Shown piece by piece: positions 18,966 to 26,891 of a DNA stretch of 64,000 nucleotides; within the stretch, counting starts at the first letter, position 1, and the number at the start of each line of letters is the position of its first letter. The stretch covers positions 62,007-126,006 of the forward strand of contig NZ_FREZ01000009.1 of NCBI RefSeq assembly GCF_900143525.1, read 5' to 3'. Source of the stretch: Ruegeria sp. Alg231-54. GTDB lineage: Bacteria > Pseudomonadota > Alphaproteobacteria > Rhodobacterales > Rhodobacteraceae. The position numbers and the translations under genes were made by a program. The notes under the pieces were generated by a model. That model made no database searches and was not told the DNA's origin. It saw only the letters and a list, made by a program, of their open reading frames with translations.

Positions 18966-19625
18966 ATGTCGCTGCACGACATCACTGCCCGCATCGCCAA
19001 GGCCGAATCCGCCGCCGGACGACTTGCGGGATCGACAAAGCTGATCGCGGTTTCAAAGGTCCAGCCGAATGAACGTGTTGAGGCTGTGCTGAGGCAGGGC
19101 CACCGCTGTTTCGGGGAAAACCGCGTGCAGGAAGCGGCCGAAAAATGGCCGGGCTTTAAGGAGCAAATCTCAGGGATAGACCTGCATCTGATCGGACCGC
19201 TGCAAACCAACAAGGCCCGGCAGGCAATGGAACTGTTCAACGCGATTCACTCGGTGGATCGGCCCAAGCTGGCCAAAACACTGGCACGGCTGGCGCAAGA
19301 GCTTGGCCAGTGCCCGGATTTGTTTATCCAGGTCAATACCGGAGAAGAAGAGCAGAAAGCAGGGATCATGCCGGGTGATGCGGACGCCTTCATCGCCGAG
19401 TGCCGCGATCTTGATTTGCCGGTTCAGGGTCTGATGGCAATCCCGCCGGTTGAAGAAGAACCCTCGCTGCATTTTGCATTGTTGGCCAAGATCGCTGAAC
19501 GCAACGGTTTGCAAGGGCTCTCGATGGGGATGAGCGGTGATTTCGAGCAGGCGATTGCCTTGGGTGCCACCCACGTGCGCGTGGGGTCCGCCATCTTTGG
19601 CGAGCGAGTCAAACCTGCGGGATAA
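18966..19625 (+). CDS. YggS/PROSC-family PLP-binding protein
   Basis: This 219-aa single-domain PLP protein matches the YggS family, which manages pyridoxal phosphate homeostasis rather than catalysing a known reaction. The PLP lysine lies in LIAVSKVQP near residue 30, and CFGENRVQEAAEKW near 48-61 and HLIGPLQTNKA near 77-87 are family signatures. The phosphate-binding end shows SMGMSGDFEQAI and THVRVGSAIFG. Start ATG 18966 has AGAGAGGG upstream. Its end overlaps the convergent L,D-transpeptidase gene by 17 bp. Confidence 0.93.
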   Translation: MSLHDITARIAKAESAAGRLAGSTKLIAVSKVQPNERVEAVLRQGHRCFGENRVQEAAEKWPGFKEQISGIDLHLIGPLQTNKARQAMELFNAIHSVDRPKLAKTLARLAQELGQCPDLFIQVNTGEEEQKAGIMPGDADAFIAECRDLDLPVQGLMAIPPVEEEPSLHFALLAKIAERNGLQGLSMGMSGDFEQAIALGATHVRVGSAIFGERVKPAG

Positions 19626-20109
19626 TCAGGCGAGATCCGGGGGAAATACGGCGCGCGATCCAATGCAGGTGATCGCGGCGAAACGCGACGCAGCCCTCGG
19701 TCGGGTACCCGGGGCGTCTCCACTGGTGAAGGAAAATAGCTGAACCGCGGTCCGGCACAGAATTCGGCCAGTTCCAGTCGGTGATCAGAACAAGATCATA
19801 CAAAGGATCCGCGCGCCGCAGCTTTTCGTGGCTGGGCGCATAGGGCGCGCTGACCATCTGATTGTACTGGCCGTCCGCGCTGTCATCAGACCAAAGGTCG
19901 CCGGGGCCTATTGGGATAGCCCATGAGGCCGGAGCTGCGATTCTATCTGATCGAAACAGCATACCGACTATGTGATGCACACCGATTGGCGTTGCCCCGT
20001 CGCCTTCGTGCTTGTCATCCGTCAGGCCGCCTTTTCCGATCGAACAAGGAAAGAGGCGCCCGGCAAACCGGATGCCCCGTGGCGTAAGAACCAGATCGTC
20101 CGGAGTCAC
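19609..20109 (-). CDS. L,D-transpeptidase catalytic-domain (YkuD) protein
   Basis: This 166-aa protein has the YkuD motif with His128 (FLHQW) and the nucleophile Cys140 in PTEGCVAF, 12 residues apart, close to the family H-X14-17-[ST]-xGC pattern. L,D-transpeptidases make 3-3 cross-links or attach lipoproteins to peptidoglycan. No clear signal peptide is visible, which is odd for a periplasmic enzyme; it may be cytoplasmic-like or have a different start. The GTG start overlaps the ribA stop (GTGA), so it is coupled to ribA. Confidence 0.83.
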   Translation of the reverse strand: MTPDDLVLTPRGIRFAGRLFPCSIGKGGLTDDKHEGDGATPIGVHHIVGMLFRSDRIAAPASWAIPIGPGDLWSDDSADGQYNQMVSAPYAPSHEKLRRADPLYDLVLITDWNWPNSVPDRGSAIFLHQWRRPGYPTEGCVAFRRDHLHWIARRISPGSRLIIPQV

Positions 20110-21200
20110 AGCAAATGGCCTGATTTCGCTGCCTTGGTGGCCAGGTACCCCCGGTTGTGGGCTGTTTCACCCACTTTCAGCGGTACTCTTTCGGTCACCG
20201 CGATGCCTGTCTTTTCCATCATCGCGATTTTCGCCGGGTTGTTTGTCAGCAACCGAACCGACGAAAAACCAAGTTCTTTCAGAATGTCCGAGCCCAGTCG
20301 GAAATCACGTTCATCGTCTTCGAATCCCAATCGGTGATTGGCCTCGACCGTGTCAAAACCCTGATCCTGTAGGAAATAGGCTCGCATCTTATTGGCAAGG
20401 CCGATACCACGCCCTTCCTGATTGAGATACAGCAATACGCCCGCGCCTTCGGACCCCATCTGGGCAAGAGCTCCACGCAGCTGGGGCCCGCAATCGCATT
20501 TCAAGCTGCCCATCAAGTCGCCCGTGAAACAGGCCGAATGCAAACGGGCCAGCACAGGTTTGCTTCTGTCCGGGCGACCGATTTCCACGGCATAGTGCTC
20601 TTCTCCGCCATCTTCGGGGCGGAAAACGTGCAGCCGACCGGCCTCGGACACTTCCATCGGCAGGCGTGCGGCGGCAATCGCGTGCAGCGCGCTGCGGTCC
20701 GCCAGATGCGGCGCGGCACGGGTGTGGTCGATGCAGGTCAGGCCATGTGCCACCGCAAAATCGCGACCGTCATCAATTGGAACCACCACGGCGGCCGGCA
20801 AGAGGCGTGCGGACTTCGTCAAAGCGATGGCAATACGGTGCAGGTTGGCACTACCCTGACGCTCGGACATCAGGGGGCCTTTCATTGGGGTATTCAGATC
20901 ATCCGAGGGATCGGCGACCGCCTGAACCCATGCGATGTCGGTGTCTGATGGGATAATTACCCGTGCGAGGTCGCCATCATAGGCGCGTGCCTTCAGCGTT
21001 TCTGCGCGTCTTACGGTGATCGCGACCACAGGCTGACCTTCGAAGTTCCGTAGGTCGGCCAGCCGTTGTGCGCTTAATGTCTCGGACGCTATCGCTATGA
21101 CGCTGAACCCGCTGTCATCAGTCAATACGACGGGAACGCCCATACGCAGATCCGCGCGGGCCCGTGCCAGCAATTCCGAGATATCGGGGATAAGACTCAT
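20106..21200 (-). CDS. ribA: GTP cyclohydrolase II with extra N-terminal domain
   Basis: RibA opens GTP in the first step of riboflavin synthesis. The C-terminal ~200 residues carry the zinc site HSACFTGDLMGSLKCDCG and the catalytic stretch LLYLNQEGRGIGLANKMRAY, followed by TVEANHRLGFEDDERDF. The first ~155 residues (ARADLRMGVPVVLTDDSGF...) align in general shape with the RibB (DHBP synthase) half of RibBA fusions but lack the acidic DDEDRENE motif and other RibB active-site residues, so this half looks degenerate. No RFN riboswitch is evident upstream (21201-21361). The L,D-transpeptidase gene follows and is coupled. Confidence 0.92.
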   Translation of the reverse strand: MSLIPDISELLARARADLRMGVPVVLTDDSGFSVIAIASETLSAQRLADLRNFEGQPVVAITVRRAETLKARAYDGDLARVIIPSDTDIAWVQAVADPSDDLNTPMKGPLMSERQGSANLHRIAIALTKSARLLPAAVVVPIDDGRDFAVAHGLTCIDHTRAAPHLADRSALHAIAAARLPMEVSEAGRLHVFRPEDGGEEHYAVEIGRPDRSKPVLARLHSACFTGDLMGSLKCDCGPQLRGALAQMGSEGAGVLLYLNQEGRGIGLANKMRAYFLQDQGFDTVEANHRLGFEDDERDFRLGSDILKELGFSSVRLLTNNPAKIAMMEKTGIAVTERVPLKVGETAHNRGYLATKAAKSGHLL

Positions 21201-21361
21201 CTATGTTACCCTATAACGTGTTGGTCTTCGTCTAACCCGAACAGAAGAAAAAGTGAAACAATTCCTCTGCGTCAGACACGAGGGCGTGAGACCATTGCAG
21301 TAAATCTTGTTGATTGCATCTTCCGCACGCAAATGATGGAAAAGGCTTAGGAGGACCGGAC

Positions 21362-22048
21362 ATGGCTCAGCTCAAGAAAATCCTGCTGGTGGATGACGAT
21401 GAAGACCTGCGCGAGGCGCTCAGCGAGCAACTCGTGATGACCGAGGATTTCGACGTGTTCGAAGCGGCAGACGGTCAATCCGCCATGGAGCGCGCACGCG
21501 AGGCGATTTACGATCTGGTCATTCTGGACGTTGGTCTGCCGGATACGGACGGTCGTGAGCTGTGCCGTCTGATGCGCAAGCAGGGCGTCAAAAGCCCGAT
21601 CCTGATGCTGACCGGCCATGATAGTGACGCAGATACGATTCTGGGTCTGGATGCCGGCGCCAATGATTACGTTTCTAAGCCGTTCAAATTTCCGGTCCTA
21701 CTGGCCCGCATCCGCGCGCAGCTACGTCAGCATGAGCAATCCGAGGACGCGGTCTTTGTGCTGGGGCCGTATACCTTCAAGCCTGCGATGAAGATGTTGA
21801 TCACCGAAGAGGATCGCAAGATCCGCCTGACCGAGAAAGAAACCAACATTCTCAAGTTCCTGTACCGCTCGGCCGATGGGGTGGTTGCGCGCGATGTGTT
21901 GCTGCACGAGGTCTGGGGTTATAACGCCGGTGTCACCACACATACGCTGGAAACCCACATCTATCGTCTGCGCCAAAAGATCGAACCCGATCCATCGAAC
22001 GCGCGCCTTTTGGTCACAGAATCGGGCGGATATCGCTTGGTTTCGTAA
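21362..22048 (+). CDS. OmpR/PhoB-family response regulator
   Basis: This 228-aa protein has a receiver domain (1-120) with acidic pocket D11-D13, phosphoacceptor Asp56 (VILDVGLP), Thr84 and Lys106 (SKPF), and a winged-helix output domain (135-228) with TLETHIYRLRQKIEP. No histidine kinase is adjacent, so it is an orphan by position. The shape and the DDDEDLREALSEQL start resemble the essential envelope regulator CenR of alphaproteobacteria, but I cannot confirm orthology. The start ATG at 21362 has TTAGGAGGA upstream. A candidate small RNA lies directly downstream. Confidence 0.9.
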   Translation: MAQLKKILLVDDDEDLREALSEQLVMTEDFDVFEAADGQSAMERAREAIYDLVILDVGLPDTDGRELCRLMRKQGVKSPILMLTGHDSDADTILGLDAGANDYVSKPFKFPVLLARIRAQLRQHEQSEDAVFVLGPYTFKPAMKMLITEEDRKIRLTEKETNILKFLYRSADGVVARDVLLHEVWGYNAGVTTHTLETHIYRLRQKIEPDPSNARLLVTESGGYRLVS

Positions 22049-22059
22049 CTCCGGGTGGA

Positions 22060-22073
22060 TTGACGTGGATCAA
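22060..22073 (+). promoter_or_regulatory. FNR/Dnr-type binding box TTGACGTGGATCAA
   Basis: TTGAC-GTGG-ATCAA matches the Crp/Fnr-family consensus TTGAT-N4-ATCAA in nine of ten defined positions. Its centre, 22066.5, is 41.5 bp before an A at 22108, and a -10-like TAGATT occupies 22096-22101, the arrangement of class II FNR-activated promoters. It sits 12 bp after the response-regulator stop codon and therefore would drive the downstream RNA element rather than that gene. Confidence 0.6.
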
Positions 22074-22107
22074 AGTGATACTCTGGATGTGTAATTAGAT
22101 TACTCCC

Positions 22108-22179
22108 AACCCGCGCATGTCCGGGTTATGACATGCACCTCCCTGTTGGACTGCCGGGCCTTATGGCCCGGCTTTTTTT
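22108..22179 (+). ncRNA. Candidate FNR-controlled small RNA (about 72 nt)
   Basis: The predicted transcript begins at the class II spacing from the FNR box. It has a 6-bp stem AACCCG (22108-22113) with CGGGTT (22122-22127); an interleaved 7-bp perfect alternative stem GCATGTC (22115-22121) with GACATGC (22130-22136); an unpaired ACCTCCCT (22137-22144) complementary to Shine-Dalgarno sequences; and an 8-bp GC terminator hairpin with a 7-T tail. The interleaving could be a switch or a tight pseudoknot. It could instead be only the 3' UTR and terminator of the response-regulator mRNA. No coding ORF of note is seen. Confidence 0.5.
22153..22179 (+). terminator. Rho-independent terminator
   Basis: GCCGGGCC (22153-22160) and GGCCCGGC (22165-22172) form a perfect 8-bp stem around TTAT, followed by seven Ts. 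It ends the response-regulator transcript and/or the candidate small RNA. Confidence 0.95.
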
Positions 22180-22202
22180 GTTGGGGGGATTTAGGCTGCG
22201 GA

Positions 22203-22763
22203 CTACGAAGTAGCAATGCCACAATTTCGGAACTCGGTGATTTTGGACCAAAAGTTCTTGTTTCTTGAACTTAAGGCAAGACCAAAGTGAGTGGTCGTTA
22301 CAGTATCAACCGAGTATGTACCTGCGTCACCTGATCTGGCTTTAACGCGATAACGTGTAGGGCCTACTACAGTGGTCTTTGACGTTGTTTGTGAAACGAC
22401 ACCATCGGCGTTTCGATAGGTGTAAGAACACTTTCCCGGAACACCAAAACAACTGTGTGGTTCGAACATCTCCCACTTTCCGTTTGCCCAAGTGCGCTGG
22501 GTCATCAAGCCCACTTTGTCGTACTCGGTTGTCTTTACTCTGTTTTTGTTTCCAGATTTATTCTTTGTGGTGACGATGTACTTGCCAGATCGCTGCCCGT
22601 CGAAGGTGTTGACCCAAGTGTCGCCATTCGAATACTCGACAGTCCAACTGCAGCCGGTCGGCATGTCCCAGAAACGAACTTCTTTGGCAAAGACTGCATT
22701 TGCAGCGACAAATGACAGCAAGGCTGAGGTCGCAAACTGAATTAGATAAGTTCTGTTTTTCAT
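22203..22763 (-). CDS. Orphan secreted hypothetical protein, low GC
   Basis: I do not recognise this 186-aa protein. It begins MKNRTYLIQFATSALLSFVA, a clear Sec signal peptide ending near AVFA|KEV. The mature part is rich in Thr/Tyr/Trp and short beta-like repeats (YSNGDTW, TWANGKWEMF, TYRNADG) reminiscent of beta-sandwich or toxin-immunity-like secreted proteins, with four cysteines (in PTGCSW, PHSCF, GKCSY and RNCG) that could form two disulfides. The frame is noticeably richer in A+T than its neighbours, suggesting recent acquisition. The ATG at 22763 has GAGAATAAC upstream. It stands alone between the terminator at 22153 and xthA. Confidence 0.65.
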   Translation of the reverse strand: MKNRTYLIQFATSALLSFVAANAVFAKEVRFWDMPTGCSWTVEYSNGDTWVNTFDGQRSGKYIVTTKNKSGNKNRVKTTEYDKVGLMTQRTWANGKWEMFEPHSCFGVPGKCSYTYRNADGVVSQTTSKTTVVGPTRYRVKARSGDAGTYSVDTVTTTHFGLALSSRNKNFWSKITEFRNCGIATS

Positions 22764-22944
22764 AATGTTATTCTCGTCGATAAGACGTCCGCGCAGTGGT
22801 TCAAGTCTCAACTGATCTCAAAAGCAAGGTCGGCATCAAGCCCAAATTACGTTTTTGCAGAAGCTCACCCCGGGCACACATTTCTCATGGCACCCCATCC
22901 CACACCACGCTAACCTCCGCCCAACCGCGACAGAGGAATCCCCC

Positions 22945-23733
22945 ATGCCCTTTACTCTTGCTACCTGGAACATCAACTCGGTCCGCCTGCGCGAGCCTAT
23001 CGTGCTGAAATTACTGCAGGAAGAAGCTCCCGATGTATTGTGTTTGCAGGAGTGCAAGTCGCCGGTTGAGAAGATCCCAACCGACGGATTTGCCGAACTG
23101 GGGTACACCCACATGGTTGCAAGGGGCCAGAAGGGGTATAACGGCGTCGCCATCCTGTCGCGCCTGCCGATGGAAGAAGTCGGTGACAAGGATTTTGCAG
23201 GTCTCGGCCACGCGCGCCACATCGCTGGGCGATTGGAAAACGGTGTCACCATTCACAACTTCTATGTCCCGGCCGGTGGCGACATCCCAGACCGAGAAAA
23301 GAACGAGAAGTTCGGGCAGAAGCTCGACTATCTCACGGATATGCGCGACTGGTTCAACGCTGAAAAACCTGAAAAATCCATTCTGGTTGGCGATCTGAAC
23401 ATCGCCCCGCGCGAGGATGATGTCTGGTCGCATAAGCAACTTCTCAAGGTCGTCTCACACACGCCGATCGAGGTTGAGGCGCTGGCTGAAACGCAGGACG
23501 CAGGCGGATGGGTGGACATTACCCGTCAGGACATCCCCGACGGGCAGCTATACAGTTGGTGGTCTTATCGCGCCCGCGATTGGGACGCAGCCGACAAGGG
23601 GCGGCGTCTGGACCATGTCTGGGCCACGCAGGATATCTCGAACGCAGGGCACTCCAGCCGCGTTCTGCGCGATGCGCGCGGGTGGGAAAAACCCAGCGAC
23701 CACGCACCAGTCTTTGCGACATTCGACCTTTGA
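22945..23733 (+). CDS. xthA: Exodeoxyribonuclease III / AP endonuclease
   Basis: XthA cleaves abasic sites and degrades DNA from 3' ends. The 262-aa product has the EEP fold signatures: ATWNINSVR (6-14), metal Glu36 in LQECK, GDLNIAPREDDVW near 153-165, and the C-terminal catalytic SDHAPVF. The ATG at 22945 has AGAGGA 8-13 nt upstream; an in-frame ATG 30 codons earlier lies in a non-homologous stretch. No neighbour shares its transcript obviously. Confidence 0.95.
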   Translation: MPFTLATWNINSVRLREPIVLKLLQEEAPDVLCLQECKSPVEKIPTDGFAELGYTHMVARGQKGYNGVAILSRLPMEEVGDKDFAGLGHARHIAGRLENGVTIHNFYVPAGGDIPDREKNEKFGQKLDYLTDMRDWFNAEKPEKSILVGDLNIAPREDDVWSHKQLLKVVSHTPIEVEALAETQDAGGWVDITRQDIPDGQLYSWWSYRARDWDAADKGRRLDHVWATQDISNAGHSSRVLRDARGWEKPSDHAPVFATFDL

Positions 23734-23809
23734 CCCTGTAACTCTCCCCTTGGTTTCTGCCCATTGCAGTTGCATATAGGGGCCAAATTCGAACGAAAGA
23801 GTGAATGCC

Positions 23810-24727
23810 ATGGACCTTCTGAATGCCGCAGCCGGACCCGATACCGCCGATCTGATCAAGGACGGATCCGAGGCCACCTTTGTGGCCGATGTCGTTGAGG
23901 CCTCGCAGGAAATCCCAGTAATCGTGGATTTCTGGGCCCCATGGTGCGGTCCGTGCAAAACGCTTGGGCCGCTGTTGGAAGAGGCTGTGACCGCCGCCAA
24001 AGGGGCGGTGAAGATGGTTAAGATCAATGTGGATGAGGCGCAGATGATCGCCTCGCAAATGCGCGTTCAGTCGATCCCGACCGTATACGCGTTCTACAAA
24101 GGTCAACCGGTCGACGGGTTTCAGGGTGCCGTTCCAGGGTCCGAGATCAAGGCGTTTGTGGACCGAGTGATTGAGGCCGCCGGTGGTGAAAGCCCCGGGG
24201 GGCAGCTGGATGACGCTGTTCTGGCCGCCGAAGAAATGCTGGCCGATGGCGCAGCTGTGGATGCCGCGCAGACCTTTTCCGCCATTCTGGGAGAAGACCC
24301 AAACCACGCTGCCGCTTATGGCGGTCTGGTGCGGGCCCATATTGCCGCAGGCGATCTGGAGCAGGCCGAGGCCATTTTGAACGGCGCACCCGCAGAGATT
24401 TCAACCTCGGCTGAGGTTGAAGCAGCCCATGCCCAGCTTGAGCTGGCGAAGCAAGCGGCCGATGCAGGCCCAGTGGGTGAGCTGAAAGCAGCGGTCGAGG
24501 CGGATGCCGACAATCATCAGGCGCGGTTCGATCTTGCGCAGGCGTTGCACGCCAATGGTGAAGTTGAAGAGGCTGTAACGCAATTGCTGGAACTGTTCCG
24601 CCGCGACCGCGAGTGGGATGACGGTGCTGCAAAGGCGCAACTGTTCACCATTTTCGACGCGCTGAAGGCCAATGATCCGATTGTTCTGAACGGGCGGCGC
24701 AAGCTCAGCTCGATGATATTTGCCTAA
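23810..24727 (+). CDS. YbbN/CnoX-like thioredoxin with TPR tail
   Basis: This 305-aa protein has an N-terminal thioredoxin domain with WAPWCGPCK (Cys46, Cys49) and cis-Pro loop QSIPTVYAF, and a C-terminal tetratricopeptide-like region (about 125-305, ending NGRRKLSSMIFA). The shape fits CnoX/YbbN, a chaperone that guards proteins against oxidative aggregation and hands them to GroEL or DnaK. Here a WCGPC dithiol is kept, unlike the redox-inactive E. coli form. ATG 23810 is preferred over an upstream GTG because GAAAGAG lies 8 nt before it. LON-N and Trm112 genes follow in line. Confidence 0.9.
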   Translation: MDLLNAAAGPDTADLIKDGSEATFVADVVEASQEIPVIVDFWAPWCGPCKTLGPLLEEAVTAAKGAVKMVKINVDEAQMIASQMRVQSIPTVYAFYKGQPVDGFQGAVPGSEIKAFVDRVIEAAGGESPGGQLDDAVLAAEEMLADGAAVDAAQTFSAILGEDPNHAAAYGGLVRAHIAAGDLEQAEAILNGAPAEISTSAEVEAAHAQLELAKQAADAGPVGELKAAVEADADNHQARFDLAQALHANGEVEEAVTQLLELFRRDREWDDGAAKAQLFTIFDALKANDPIVLNGRRKLSSMIFA

Positions 24728-24754
24728 TTCCTGATCAGGGCTACACTCGGGTAC

Positions 24755-25396
24755 ATGATGCATCCCGCTGACCTGCCGGAGACGGTATCCGTTTTCCCAT
24801 TGCCCGGGGCGCTTTTGCTGCCCCGGTCTCGCTTGCCGCTACATATTTTTGAGCCGCGCTACCTGCAAATGCTGGACGACGCGTTGAAAACACCTGAACG
24901 GCTGATCGGCATGATCCAGCCGAACCCATGTCAGTCCAACGAAAGCAAACTGCATCAAATCGGCTGTGCCGGGCGTGTGACGCAGTTCTCTGAAACCGAA
25001 GACGGTCGGTACCTGATCACACTGTCCGGCGTCTCGCGTTTTCGTATCAAGTCCGAGTTGGATGCGTTTACGCCTTATCGCCGTTGTGCTGTTTCATGGG
25101 ACGGGTTTGACCGCGATCTTGGCAAGGCCGAGGCGGACAATGCGTTCGATCGGTTGCGATTTTTGGATCTGCTTGAACGGTTTTTTTCCTCGCGCCAGCT
25201 TTCGACCGACTGGGACACGTTGAAGGACGCCGATGACGAGCTACTGGTGAATTCCCTGTCGATGCTGCTGGATTTTGATCCCGAAGAGAAACAGGCGTTG
25301 CTTGAAGCGCCTTGCCTTCGCACGCGCCGCGAGACATTGGTGACATTGATTGAGTTCGCCATGCGCGGCGGATCGAGCGAGGAAAAACTGCAATGA
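24755..25396 (+). CDS. LON-substrate-binding-domain protein
   Basis: This 213-aa protein is a stand-alone LON N-terminal (ASKHA-type) domain: [27 protein letters not shown] near 12-38 and [10 protein letters not shown] near 92-101. Such proteins resemble the substrate-recognition part of Lon protease but lack the ATPase and peptidase; their role is unclear. The frame could start at either of two adjacent ATGs. It is followed by a 4-bp overlap with the Trm112 gene. Confidence 0.87.
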   Translation: MMHPADLPETVSVFPLPGALLLPRSRLPLHIFEPRYLQMLDDALKTPERLIGMIQPNPCQSNESKLHQIGCAGRVTQFSETEDGRYLITLSGVSRFRIKSELDAFTPYRRCAVSWDGFDRDLGKAEADNAFDRLRFLDLLERFFSSRQLSTDWDTLKDADDELLVNSLSMLLDFDPEEKQALLEAPCLRTRRETLVTLIEFAMRGGSSEEKLQ

Positions 25397-25578
25397 CCGA
25401 AGCCGAACACCCTTTTGACCGCCATATGCTTGAGGCGCTGATCTGTCCGCAGACGCACACTACTTTGCACTACGACGCCGAAAAGCAGGAACTGGTGTCC
25501 AAAGCTGCCAATCTAGCCTTTCCGATCCGCAACGGTATCCCGGTGATGTTGGTGGACGAAGCCCGGCAGCTAGACTAA
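25393..25578 (+). CDS. Trm112-family protein
   Basis: This 61-aa protein matches the bacterial Trm112/YcaR family: [14 protein letters not shown] near 11-24 and [16 protein letters not shown] near 43-58. Only one Cys of the usual zinc site remains, which is common in bacteria. Trm112 proteins activate or stabilise methyltransferases in eukaryotes; bacterial function is inferred. The ATG overlaps the LON-N stop by 4 bp; the end overlaps the convergent hydroxylase gene by 4 bp. Confidence 0.85.
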   Translation: MTEAEHPFDRHMLEALICPQTHTTLHYDAEKQELVSKAANLAFPIRNGIPVMLVDEARQLD

Positions 25579-26837
25579 ATCGCGCGCCCTTGCAGCAGTT
25601 TCGGCAGGTCTCCGGTTAGCCCGGCGGCCTCGCGTACAAAGCCGCGGCGCAGGCTTGGCATTGAACCAACGATCTCCATCCCGATGTCGCGCCCTAAGCG
25701 CAGAATCGGGTTGTCGTTCGAAAACAGCTTGTTGAACGCATCGGTCGCCATGGCCAGCGCCGCCGTGTCGAACCGTCTCCATTCCTGATAGCGCTCCAGT
25801 ACCAGAACTGATGCGATATCCTCGCCGCGCCGTCCAGCCAGTGTCAGAACTTCCGCCAAAGCGCCTACGTCGCGAAGACCTGCATTCAAACCCTGACCTG
25901 CGATTGGGTGCATGCCGTGGGCCGCGTCGCCTACCAGTGCCATGCGGTCACCAATAAAGGAATTGGCGATGGTCAGGTTCAACGGATAGGTGAACCGGTC
26001 ACCCTGAAGGCGGATGTCTCCCAGAAAATCACCAAAGCGCGGGCGCAATACCTGCAGATAATCCGCCTCGGGCATGGCGTTGATGCGTTTGGCCATTTCA
26101 GAGCGTTCGCTCCAGACGATCGAGCTGCGATTGCTGGTCAGCGGCAGAATCGCCAAGGGGCCGGGGGGCATGAAGAACTGATGCGCCACGCCGTTATGGG
26201 GCAGCTCATGCTCAATGGCACAGACCAGCGCGGTCTGGCCGTAGTCCCAACCGGTGCGCTTGATCCCAGCACGCGCGGCGGTGCCACTGCGGCGCCCGTC
26301 ACAGCCAACCAACAATCCGCCAGTCATGGTCGTGCCATCATCCAACGTCAGCGTTACGCCGGTATCATCAGAGGCCTGCGCGACAACGGTTTTGCCGCTG
26401 ATCTGCGTGATGCTGTCCTGTTCGGCCATGGCATCCAGAAACGCGCGGCGCAGGTGGCGGTCTTCGACCATGTAACCCATCGGGCCTTCTTCAATCTCGG
26501 CATGGTCAAAATGCAGGAAAAACGGGGATGGACCAGCGCCGGAATGGCCATCAGTGACCTTGATCTCAAGCATGGGCTGGGTATGGTCTGCCACTTTGTC
26601 CCAGACGCCAACTGCATCCAGCAGCCGCTGCGAGGCCAGCGCCAGCGCATAGGCGCGCCCGTCAAAAGCCGCGTTTTTTCGGGCTTTTTCGGCCAATGCG
26701 TCGATGACGGTGACAGAATGCCCTGTCTGGGCCAGTGCCAGTGCCAGGGCCGGGCCGTTCAGGCCGCCGCCTACGATCAGGATATCCGAGTTGTGTTCCA
26801 TGGCCTGCAATATGCGCGCCCTTTCGGGATTGTCCAT
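25575..26837 (-). CDS. UbiH/UbiF/Coq6-family FAD-dependent hydroxylase
   Basis: This 420-aa flavoprotein has the Rossmann FAD motif [20 protein letters not shown] at about 20-39 and the second FAD motif [20 protein letters not shown] near 300-319, matching ubiquinone-ring monooxygenases (UbiH/UbiF/UbiI/UbiL). It would hydroxylate a ring carbon during ubiquinone synthesis in the membrane; which carbon cannot be told. I kept the ATG at 26837 because ACAGGACC precedes it; an in-frame ATG 12 codons later (26801, [13 protein letters not shown]) is equally plausible. It diverges from the amidase. Confidence 0.9.
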   Translation of the reverse strand: MDNPERARILQAMEHNSDILIVGGGLNGPALALALAQTGHSVTVIDALAEKARKNAAFDGRAYALALASQRLLDAVGVWDKVADHTQPMLEIKVTDGHSGAGPSPFFLHFDHAEIEEGPMGYMVEDRHLRRAFLDAMAEQDSITQISGKTVVAQASDDTGVTLTLDDGTTMTGGLLVGCDGRRSGTAARAGIKRTGWDYGQTALVCAIEHELPHNGVAHQFFMPPGPLAILPLTSNRSSIVWSERSEMAKRINAMPEADYLQVLRPRFGDFLGDIRLQGDRFTYPLNLTIANSFIGDRMALVGDAAHGMHPIAGQGLNAGLRDVGALAEVLTLAGRRGEDIASVLVLERYQEWRRFDTAALAMATDAFNKLFSNDNPILRLGRDIGMEIVGSMPSLRRGFVREAAGLTGDLPKLLQGRAI

Positions 26838-26891
26838 GTGCGGTCCTGTCGCTACCGTCCCTCAAAGTGCTTTTTTCGCAAGGGGGCAGGG

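Noticed and set aside
25908-26891. Long upstream extension of the amidase reading frame (about 328 codons before 26892)
   Set aside because: It overlaps the UbiH-type gene antisense, lacks homology, and ATG 26892 has a proper ribosome-binding site.
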